Origin: Ephydatia muelleri
Lineage: Eukaryota > Porifera > Demospongiae > Spongillida > Spongillidae
Assembly: GCA_013339895.1 (NCBI GenBank)
Contig: JABACO010000022.1
Coordinates: 1-64,000 of the forward strand
Direction of reading: 5' to 3'
DNA length: 64,000 bases
The position numbers and the translations under genes were made by a program. Positions 12,901 to 23,279 of the stretch are shown piece by piece (position 1 is the first letter of the stretch; every line of letters starts with the position of its first letter). The notes under the pieces are model-generated. The model made no database searches, was not told the DNA's origin, and worked only from the letters and a program-made list of their open reading frames with translations.

Positions 12901-14562
12901 CTATGTAGTTGAGGTTTTAACCCTCTTGCAGATAATGTCATCTTATGCGCTTCAAAGGCGGCTGATTGGTGCAGGAGTGACTGTCTCTTCTGTTCATCCT
13001 GGATCGGTATCAGTGGTCTCAAGAGTATCTAGGTTTTTTTAATTACATTTTATTCCCTTAATCAGGTAGGCACAGAAGTGGGCCGGGGTATTTCAGACAG
13101 CAAACTGCTATCATGGACATGGTTTGCTCTGTCACATTTCAGTAAGTTTCATATTTGTTTGGTCCACCTCTATCAATGCTGATTGGGTTACCAACAAGAC
13201 AAAAGTCCTGAGAGGGGTGCTTTCTCGTCCATCAACTGTGCTGCCAACCCCTCCCTCAACTCTCGTCAGGCCTTCTACTATGACTCTGGTGGGAACCAAG
13301 TTGAGCCCTCTAACATGGCAAGGTGAGAACTATACAAATGGCAGTTGTGATACATTTGTGAATGATTATTTTTAACAGTAAGCCATTTAACAAAAAATTA
13401 ATTTAAGATTCTGGTAGAGTAATTTAGAACTCACTAATGAATTCTGGATGAGATCATAGTACTGCTGTATAAAAGGCTCTATATCGTTGCAGACATTGAC
13501 AGCTTTAATTTCTTAGTCCCAAATGACAAAGCAGTATTGACAATAGATATGACAGTTAATAAGCTATAAGTTGCCCGTTTTACAAGTATTCAAATAATTA
13601 AAAACAATGTTATACCTACATGGGCAAGATGCTTACCAAACTTAGGATTGCATGCTGAACTCTAATATGTGGTAACGTTATATGAATTCAGAATTAATAA
13701 AATGATCTGATTACTGGTTGTCCATGACATTGTTGTACCAATTTTGTGCAGTCACTGTGCATGCTTTACTTGTCTTCACAGCAGGAGCCATTTTGGCCGA
13801 TTATGCTTGCATACAGGTCTGACACAGGTCTGAGGAAAGCTTTTTATGCAAAATTTAAACACTGACTTAGGAATTTAAACCACAGTTTCAGAGCTATATA
13901 ATATTACACCAATTTTTGTGCTATCTGGAATTAGAAATGCATGTCATGTTGGTTATTTTCCGGTGCAAATTCATAAACTACTCAAGTGAGTAAAATGTTC
14001 TAAAAGTGTGGTGAAGAGATTTGGAGCAGTGGCTCAGAGGAGGTTTTATGATGTAATATACATAACATTTAAGAACATGTCAACAAATCCATAAGCATGT
14101 TCAATTTTCAGTGCTCAACAGTTATTTTATAGAATTTATAGCATCCAAAGTTAGAATATGCGCACAAAATCCTTTTTTACGGTCAGTGATTATGTTTAAG
14201 TTCAACCATTTGCTGGCTTCATATTCTTTGAGATCGAGTCTTTCAGGTGATTGAAGCATGAGGATGGTGTGAACAAATTTAAACACATTTAGTAATTAGA
14301 TGTGAGGGTGTGTGTTGTGCAACGCTCGGTGTAAATTTGCTTTACCTTTTACCTTCCACTTAGGGATGAATCGCTCCAGGAGCAACTATGGGAGATTTCT
14401 GTGAACATACTAAGGACATATCTCTCTCCAGAGGTCTTGGAGAGGTATGAAGAGGCAAACAGGGGCTCCACCCAATCAGCAACAGTGGAGGGAAGGCATA
14501 ATGGGAGTGAGGTGGAACAGGCTAGAGCAGCGGAGCAGACAGAACAGACTGTCACTAATTAG
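9909..14562 (+). CDS. Short-chain dehydrogenase/reductase, array copy 2 (intact)
   Basis: This is an NAD(P)-dependent alcohol/carbonyl oxidoreductase of the classical SDR family, closest in layout to DHRSX/RDH/WWOX-type enzymes; its substrate cannot be read from sequence. Exons are 9909-10067, 10462-10645, 11743-11777, 12676-12873, 12932-13006, 13066-13141, 13199-13322 and 14364-14562. They total 1050 nt, or 349 residues, with every junction GT-AG and in phase. The cofactor motif TGGNTGIG is at residues 20-27, NNAG at 105-108, and the catalytic tetrad is Asn128, Ser160, Tyr185 and Lys189 (YGNSK). The start ATG lies directly after a cag, and similarity with copy 3 begins right there, so an upstream 5'UTR intron is likely. 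The last 45 or so residues are polar and Gln/Glu-rich, after the LWEIS helix that usually ends such enzymes. No signal peptide is evident. Confidence 0.9.
11151..11246. repeat. 48-bp direct duplication in SDR copy 2 intron
   Basis: Two adjacent near-identical copies of a segment beginning accacctccactcaaac and ending gatattacaca, inside the 10645-11743 intron. A second pair of units built on tgtgtcatttatgtgctctc lies at about 12052-12125. Confidence 0.85.
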
Positions 14563-15780
14563 CTTTTACATGCGCATTACGAATAACGTAACTAATTTTT
14601 AGACATGTCTTTACACCACTATGTACCATAGGGTGCATGGGGAGGAAAAGTGGCTACTTTTTATAAAAAAGACTCCGGCCAACCTGCTTTGGACAAGTGA
14701 AATATGCATTGTAGCACATTAACTCGCTCATAGGCTAAGCTCTTTGCCACTCTGAGATATGCTCTGATGTGTCACTGGAAGGAACAGATCATTCCATTTT
14801 CCATGTTTAATGACGTTTTCCTTTGAAAAATAGTTAGTACCAGTGACATAATGACATTGCACATGACCAATGTTACTGATGGACATGCTGGTAGATACTT
14901 CAACATTCCGCCCTCCCCCCCCCCCTCCCCCCCCTCCCCCTCTTTCACCTTCTTAAATGTCATGCGTGTCAAGGTACCTGATCAAATATTCGTATAAAAA
15001 CTATATTCGAAAAAGTGTGCGTATATGTCAATAATTAAAATCTTATGTTGCACAGTGAAGGGGCGTTATTAGGTATTATAAAATAGTATGCTTTGAAATC
15101 GGATCTTGCTCCTATGTGATTCAACGCATTAAATCTATACAGGCAGCTCTACGTTTTATGCATTGATCACATTATTTAAAAAGGGAGCATTCAAGCTACG
15201 ACATCTGAAATGAATGATATCAATTAATTTTTCGTGACGGTGCGACACAGCTGTACCTTGCAAATATAGGAGTTTTATAACTCGACCATTGCTGCTAAAA
15301 TTCCAATTGGATATTGTGCGCCTGGGGTGGGGAACCCCCACAGCAAGGGGGCCTGAGTCCGGAAGACCCTATGTACTCTATGCGTATGATTATGACGAGA
15401 GCTTTACAAGCTCAAGGTATTAAGTCCAATTCTGGTCCGGGGTCCACCCAATTTCCTTCCCTAGTTGTATTCCATTTTTCGCATGACTATCAAAAAGTGA
15501 AAGAGCTGCTGATGTTGTGTGATTCCTCATCAAAGAGCACAATATTTGTTTGATTTGGTTTCTGTTGACTTGATGGAAATTCTCCTCCATGAAGAAACAG
15601 AGATAATAGTGAGCTGCCGTGTTTCCTGTAGTTTTGTTAGTTGTGGTTTAGGTTTAGTTTGTTTGTTGTGTTTTTTTTCTGGGTATAATCATGAATAGAT
15701 CTATTACAATTTAATAAGGAACAAACACAAAAAACACAGAGTAGGCAAGAAGCTGCTAAATATGGCGACCTTGCTGCTAA
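14563..15780. other. Intergenic between SDR copies 2 and 3
   Basis: No gene recognised. It holds a C-rich tract at 14908-14941 and a short ggtccgggg motif near 15436 that recurs in the repeats at 50.95 and 55.1 kb. The ORFs are short and featureless. Confidence 0.55.
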
Positions 15781-15982
15781 CCCTAGCTAACTGCCACCTC
15801 TTCATGCTCGTTGCTATTGAAACTGGAGTGTTTGGTCCCCATGGTCAAGCCTTTTTTTTAAAGGAGCTGGGCCGCCGACTTCTTTCATTGACTGGGGAAC
15901 CAAATGCCCACTCCTACCTCATTGAGAGGCTGTCCATAGCAGTACAGAGATGCAATGCAGCCTATCTCAGGCCGACCGGTTT
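15781..15982 (+). pseudogene. LINE-type reverse transcriptase, extreme C-terminal fragment
   Basis: A frame running through FGPHGQAFFLKELGRR and LIERLSIAVQRCNAA resembles the last 50-60 residues of non-LTR retrotransposon polymerases, the same C-terminal region that ends the larger LINE fragment at 56.4-57.8 kb. Nothing upstream continues the polymerase. Downstream is T-rich, GTTT-repeated sequence like a LINE tail. It is a 5'-truncated dead insertion between SDR copies 2 and 3. The family call rests on short motif similarity. Confidence 0.5.
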
Positions 15983-16916
15983 TGAAGCCATTACTCTGTT
16001 TGTGTTTGTTCCTTTTTTGTTAATTTGTTTGTTTGTTTTTTATTTTTTCCGCACACCTGTTTTTTTTTCTTCTCTCAGTTATTTTTTTTTTGCGTTTCGC
16101 TCTTGCTACATGTATAATTTTCGTTCTTTTATTTTCCATTTTTCTTTCTTACTTTACTGCCCAGGTATTTTTCTTGTTTGTGTATCCGCACATTATCAAA
16201 TGATAATTATGTTTGCATATTACATTATTGTATAACAGAATTATTAACACAAACTACAGGATATACCTATAAATACTCCATACATGATGATGTAGGTAAT
16301 ACGCATTTCATCTCAAATGGAAGCATGATGGAAGCGCCCTCCACGGACGACTCGAATCTGGGATATCTATCACATGGCATTGCATACGATCACGTTACTT
16401 AGAGTGCATGTACATTAAAATTAGATGGCTGTCCAATGTGTCGATTTCTGTAATGTATGTCAAAACAGGTAATTTTAGGTACTTAAAAAAATGCGGGGAG
16501 GTCAGTTGACTGAGCATCGCCACACCTATTCGTAAAGTTATATAAATGTATGAACTTCATTTGCGGCTCAAAGGACTAATGCTGAAAAACATATACTTCT
16601 TCACCAAATGGCCGGTTAGTGGTGCTACGAAAAACTTAATGCTTACAGACAAAATCGATCAAAAAAAACAAAACAAAAAACAACTGAAACAAGAGGAATT
16701 CGACTATACAAACATAAAGTTGAAACACGATCGAATTCCTCTTCTTTCAGTTGTTTGATCCCGTTCCCACATTAATTTATTTTAGCACATCAATTAGATG
16801 GTTAGTTACTAACGTATTTGTATACAAACAGAGATCACCTTATAAAAATATTGTCGACCCCTCAGCATATATCACTTTTCATTTCCGACGCTGCGATAAT
16901 AATACCCCCAGCTCAG
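15983..16916. other. Intergenic upstream of SDR copy 3
   Basis: T-rich sequence followed by unique AT-rich sequence. It contains the inverted repeat at 16678-16756. No gene seen. Confidence 0.55.
16678..16756. repeat. Inverted repeat (26-nt arms, 27-nt loop)
   Basis: The left arm 16678-16703 and right arm 16731-16756 are reverse complements at 25 of 26 positions. It could be a small MITE or a hairpin. It sits 160 bases before the start codon of SDR copy 3 and is absent from the same place in copy 2. Confidence 0.85.
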
Positions 16917-19900
16917 ATGGGTGGACAGAACTCAGTTCCCCAGACGGACCTGTCTGGAAGAGTGGCGGTCATAACAAGTGCGAACACGGGAATTGGATAT
17001 GAGACAGCCAAGGCCTTGGCTAAGATGGGAGCCCACACCATCATAGCTTGCAGGACGGAATCGAGAGCAACTGAGGTAAGCAGCCCTGTAAAAAGGACAC
17101 GGTTGCTACGTCCAATTCCCGCTAAGCATTTGTGGCGATCATCAGCGCTCATGCACGTTGCAACTTTTTACAGGAAGACTTTCTTTGTGCATGTGCAACT
17201 CTCCAAGTGTTCCAGCTCTGTGGTGTTTGTCCGTTGATAACACTAATAACAGTGACCCATCTAGGACTCTATACAGGAAGTAACATATGGAAAGGAAGAG
17301 GAAGACATGTGTATTGATATCTCAACTCCTGTTATGGGTTCATAGATTTCTCCCTCTTCCCCAGGCCATCCAAAGGATGAGGACAGAGATGGAAGTGGAG
17401 TCACCAGGGAAGCAGCTGAACGTAGAATACATGTCTCTAGACCTAGCCTCTTTACAGGCCACCAAAGAATTTGCAGCTGCCTTCAAGGAGAGGCACCTCC
17501 CACTGCACATTCTTGTCAACAATGCTGGAATAGCCTTTGTACCATTCGGTAAAGTTACATTTGTTGCAGCCATTAGGAAAACATGCGCACATGGTTTGCT
17601 ATGATATGCATTCCAAGGCCTCTTGTCTTCACTTCATTCATCCTGTATCCACTCTAAATGCCTATCCTTCCGTACTTAAACTTTAAATTCCAATGCAGCA
17701 TTTATGTTTGCCTTATTTAGCAAATTTATTGTTTGGACTTGAAGAGGCCTTGTATCATACAGGGCTGTGGCTTTTGATTGGACAGAACATTTATGGTAGT
17801 AAACCCTTTCCATAGTTAATACAAAGACACTTGTTCTTTGTGCAAATATTGACCATGCTTGCTGCTTCTCTCTAGCAATGACAGCTGATGGCTATGAAAT
17901 GCACTATCAGGTTTGTGAATTGATTGGATTTGGTCTAAATATGTAAACCTGAATCTCCCCATGTATATGTATGCATCTGCACATATACATGTATACTACC
18001 TTACCCCTAATGCATCCATGTACTACCTTACCTCTAATGCATCCATGTATACTACCTTACCTCTAATGCATACATGTATACTACCTTACCTCTAATGCAT
18101 ACATGTATACTACCTTACCTCTAATGCATACATGTATACTACCTTACCTCTAATGCATACATGTATACTACCTTACCTCTAATGCATACATGTATACTAC
18201 CTTACCTCTAATGCATACATATACTACCTTACCCCTAATGCATACATGTATACTACCTTACCTCTAATGCATACATGTATACTACCTTACCTCTAATGCA
18301 TACATGTATACTACCTTACCTCAAATGCATACATGTATACTACCTTACCCCTAATGCATACATGTATACTACCTTACCTCTAATGCATACATGTATACTA
18401 CCTTACCTCTAATGCATACATATATACTACCTTACCCCTAATGCATACATGTATACTACCTTACCCCTAATGCATACATGTATACTACCTTACCTCTAAT
18501 GCATACCCATCAGCAATTTCACATACCATTGTCATGCACATATGCACAAGTAAATCAATTTTTCTCTACCAAGAAAGCAATTTGGATGTACACGGTACAG
18601 CTCTGGTACAGTGGATTTGATTGTATTTACGACAAAACAGTCCTAAGGCCTGGAGTTGGAGATACTGACACTTCCATCACATCATTTTGGGAGCATGGAG
18701 GACCTTTTCATTGTATCACCCTATTACAACCAATGTGTACCTTGTTTCCTTGCTTTTGCACTACAAATACATCCAAATCACTTTCACGATGATTTTCTTT
18801 TTTTCCCACTGACTTGCTTTAATTTCCAAGATAGGGTTATCCTTGTGTTTAGAGAAACAGACAAAGAAAGAAAATTTTTCTCAAATTAATGATAGTAGGT
18901 TCTGGAGAGCGAATCATCTAATTGTACATGCACTACATGCACTTGCATTACTTGATTGAATTTCATAGCTGTCTTCAGCAATTTTGAAAAACATTTTTCT
19001 ATATTTAGTTTATACACTTCGTTATGTATATGGATACTAAGATTTAAAATGGTGTTCCACCAGGTGAGAAATTGTTTGTCTACAAGCTACTCCCATGGCA
19101 CTGTTTCTCCGCTTTATGTACAGAGCTGATCTCAATAGGAATCCACTACCATGATTACTGATGCAGTGTACATGCACATACATTGTACACATATAGACAT
19201 ACACAAATCTGGATGTACATGTACAGTATAGACACATACACATCATTGTACATAGAGCGTGTCAATACATGTATACTCTTTTTTTTTTGTACACATCAGG
19301 TCAACTATCTTGGTCATTTCCTGTTGATACTGGAACTTCTACCAGTGGTCATGGAAACAGCACGTAGCCATGGAGATGTCAGAATTGTGAATGTATCTTC
19401 TTTAGCTTATAGTCTGGGTACTCTAGTTCCCAGTAATATGAATGGAGAGGTCAGCTATTCAAGAGTTTCCTTCTATAGAAACTCAAAACTTTACAATGTG
19501 AGGGAAACTGTAATCAAAATAGAAACTAAGTAGTTGAGGTATTATGACTCTTGCAGATAATGTCATCTTATGCGCTTCAGAGGCGGCTGATTGGTACAGG
19601 AGTGACTGTCTCTTCTGTTCATCCTGGAGTGGTACCAGTGATCAGATGTGTCCTGTTTGTTTAATTGCATTTAATTTCCTTAATCAGGTAGGTACAGAAG
19701 GGAACTGTGGTTTTTCAGACCTCACACTGCTATCATGGATATGGAGTGCCATGTCATATTTCAGTAAGACATTTGTTTGCTCCATGCACCCATATTAATG
19801 CTCCACCCCCTGTCAATGATCTACCCCTCAATTGTTTTCCAACCAACAAGGCAAGTCCCCTGAGAGGGGTGCTTTCTCGTCCATCAACTGTGCTTCCAAC

Positions 19901-20406
19901 CCCTCCCTCAACTCTCATCAGGCCTTCTACTACGACTCTGATGGTCAACAAATTGAACCCTCATATATAGCCAGGTAAAAAGGGTATTCATGTCTGAGCG
20001 GGCCAAACAGCCAGGAACACAATGCATGTTGAATGGGAGTCATCAAGAGGTAGCGGGCCCTCAAGGAATAATACAATTAGTTAACACATATACACATGCA
20101 GTCACATGGATCACAATAGCTGTTACTGACTACGTCAATCATGGCCCCAGTCCTTTACATATGTCACCTGTCTTTCATAATTGGCGGGCAAGAGGTGGGC
20201 TGTGCCTAGCGTAAATTCGCTTATTTGTTTCTTACTTTCCACTTTGGGATGAATCGCTCCAGGAGCAGTTGTGGGAGATTTCTATGAATGCACTAAGGGC
20301 ACATCTCTCTCCAGAGGTCTTGGAGAGGTATGGAGAGGCCATCAGAGGCTCCACTCAATCAGCAACAGTGGAGGGAAGGCATAATGGGAGTGAGGGAACA
20401 GGCTAG
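16917..20406 (+). pseudogene. Short-chain dehydrogenase/reductase, array copy 3 (decaying)
   Basis: Exons equivalent to copy 2 are 16917-17075, 17365-17548, 17876-17910, 19300-19497, 19557-19631, 19688-19763, 19851-19974 and about 20247-20406. The first seven are open with the same lengths and phases, and Tyr and Lys of YxxxK (YRNSK) remain. Three faults stand out. The cofactor loop reads TSANTGIG, with Ser replacing the first Gly. The acceptor before the last exon reads TTG where copies 1 and 2 have TAG (20245-20246). A 2-base deletion near 20392 shifts the frame to a stop at 20404-20406, removing about 13 residues. If intron 7 is retained, translation ends one codon after exon 7. It may still give a shortened protein, but the combination suggests relaxed constraint. 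Confidence 0.78.
17985..18507. repeat. 29-bp minisatellite in SDR copy 3 intron
   Basis: About 18 copies of a 29-bp unit containing taatgcatacatgtatac plus taccttacc(c/t)c. It lies in the 17910-19300 intron. The matching introns of copies 1 and 2 do not contain it. Confidence 0.96.
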
Positions 20407-20429
20407 AGCAGTGGAGCTGACAGAACAGA

Positions 20430-23279
20430 GTGATATGAATTAGAATATAGCGCCTGCCTTTTCAGTCCATCTGACAATTGGTTGAAACACTAGTGACATA
20501 CATGTAATGCACGTTATAATGAGGTATTGGTAAAGTTATTGTTAAATGAATAGAATATATTAATTATCGTCCTTGCTCTCTTCCTCTTTTCTTATGCCAT
20601 GCTTGTCAGTTGCATGATCAAATATTGACCACTGAATAAAGTCATATTGCATAATTGCAACTATTATACATGCATGTACTAGTATGTATAATACTACAGT
20701 ATTATAGATATGAATTCTTGAAGTATATTACATGCAAAAGAATGTTATTCTTATATGAAGGAATGCTTTATTGTGTCAAGTACAGAGGTGGCGTTCACTC
20801 TGACAGAGAGTCACCTGGAACATATGGGTATACTTCACATTATACCACTCAGTCAATAACTAACAACATAGTCATTGTGCCACCCAGATCTAATGTTTCT
20901 ATAGCAACAGGAAGCATGGCTATGTAGTAGGTGGATGATTAGATTCCTTGTTTTCTAAAGTCAGCTTTACATCCACCACTGCACCAGGAGCAGTAGATGA
21001 CACAGAGACGCGTACATTGGCAAAGGTGTGGCATCCTCCAGACAATGGAGCCTGTGGATGATCTCATTTACCTTTCAAAAGTCGAAAGTGGCAACCTCCA
21101 CTCTTGCAACAGTAAGCACTGTGAGAGCCCAAACCTACGGGCATGCGCTCTCATGGAACAGTTAGACATTTCAAGCATGCGCATTGAGAGACGGCTATGT
21201 ATCATTGTGATTAGTGCGTGATATTGGGGAGTTGGGGCTGTTCATTTCCGGATGTAATGGATGAGTTGGCTAGCGTTGCACAAGTTGGGTTGTCATAGTG
21301 TATCCCAGGGCTTGTGCAGGCTGATAGATTCCGTCAGCTTTGTCACAATCTGGTTCACATAAAGGCATACCTTGACTCAGATCATATTACAATCCAGCAA
21401 CCAACCAAAATGCGCATCATTGACACATGAGAAGAGAGACTTGCAAAATGAGATGGAATAATAATTAAAAGCAGGCAGCAGCAGAGACCAGGAAGGGTGA
21501 AGGAGCAAGCTGCACTGTGCTTAAATACCAAACCCCATCTGACTTGACTAGTAATGTCACAGTTTGCAGTGGCAAATTGAAAACACTGCATGTGATGGAC
21601 CTCAGCTCGTTGTCAAAGAACGTCAGGCTTGGAGGAGCTGGCCTGAGCCAGTGGTGCAGAGGAGACCTTCCATCACAATGTCTTGGCAGAATTGAATGCT
21701 AAATCTCCTATTGGAGAGCCACGTAAGGTTGAATTTGCAGCATCTACCACACCACAACTGCTGGAATGGATTGGACAAGTTGTAGAGGTGAGGTTTGCTA
21801 TTGCTTGTGATCTCAGACATATTAGGGGTAAGCCTAGCCTTAGTCTTACCTTTATCACAATCACCTGTCAGTCTGACATATGAATGTTCTACTATAGGCT
21901 GAATTCATGTTTTATTCGCTGAGTCCTGGCATTCCCAAAACATACAAATTCAAGTACCTACCATGGTCATTGTTACACAAGATCCATCCTGGATGAAAAA
22001 GATTCGCATTGCTTAAGATGTGGAACATCTGATGATATTTGGGGGACAGATGGGAGTTCCTTGCTGAACACCTGCATTTCCTGATATCCATGCACCTCTG
22101 AGTGAGCCATTACTTCATCATTGATACATCACCGATTACTCATAGGATCTGTTGATTACACTCATTTTAACCCCTGCGATATGGAGAAAAATTCCATAGA
22201 CCAACTTAGACAATCGAACATGGCAGAATAGTTCATGCATATTATTGTATACAGTCTAGCAGCATGAGAGAAGCAGCCTCAGCAACTTTAGTCACTTCCT
22301 ATCCTGTTGACAAAGGAGATAGAGTAATTTCAAATTCCTACACAATTAACCTTGTTCATATAGTCTAGCAGGCAGCAATTGGGTGTGCTCTACCATAGAA
22401 AAAGGTTAGATGTAGGTGTTGCAAACTATCTAACGCCTTGTTCCTCGCACAAATTGAAGGCTTTTAAAAAAAAATCTAATTAGTTTGACAACAGTGTTGT
22501 TGTAGTTGATATACAATCTAGCTGGATGCGATCTAGTGAAAAATCCTGCTATATAGGGAAAAGGGCTCTGTTAACTTGATGAGAAACAAGTGGGAAAAGT
22601 TCTCGGCAATGTTAAGCCTGCAAATCAAATATTTTTATATTTAATACTCAAATGAGAACTGAATTACTGTCAGCTGGCAATTTCAAAATGGTCTGTGACC
22701 TTTTAATATCTCTTGACATGACATGTAAATTGAAATGCGAGGTCATGTAATCTTGATTCAGTTTTGTTTGAATTTCTTAATTCCTGCAAAGGACAATTGT
22801 GGCTTGAAGAATAGCCATTTTGATTGTGTGTTGTCAGAGAGCATTAATTAGCCCAACTGATTTAATTATTAATCTATATTTTTATGTCCTTCTATACATT
22901 ACTATTTGAAATAGATGAACTATCAATGAGTTTTCTTTGATGGTGAGACATGTCTTTATACACATGTGCCTGGGACCATACATGTATTCTTCTGATCACA
23001 ATGAGCCTCCCTTTGCCTCAATACACTAATATTTAGTAGTGCCAAATCTCCGAACCCCTTGCCATGTACATACCCACGTGCACCAAGGCACTAGTACAAG
23101 TGGATTCAAGGAGTGAATTAAGAACATTGATGCTTTAATAGTTCTGAAAAAGGAAGGTTTCATAATGATTTTAAATACTCCAACATTCTGTTGTTACCCA
23201 TTACATGTATTTTAATATAGTGCATGTATTGTTTTCTTCAAAACCAACACCGAACACATCCAGATACAAGTTTAGTATC
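20430..23279. other. Intergenic, no gene recognised
   Basis: The first 100 bases match the 3' flank of the SDR remnant (7950-8040). The rest is AT-rich. ORFs of 60-90 codons (for example 20655-20927, 20997-21221, 21683-21883) show no family motif or splice pattern that I can defend. This includes the region downstream of the laccase gene, which is transcribed toward it. Confidence 0.5.

Noticed and set aside
19990..20214. 74-codon ORF in the last intron of SDR copy 3
   Set aside because: It is out of frame with the gene and has no motif; a retained intron would stop one codon after exon 7.
20997..21883. Candidate small genes downstream of SDR copy 3
   Set aside because: ORFs of 60-75 codons on both strands without motifs, splice pattern or codon evidence.
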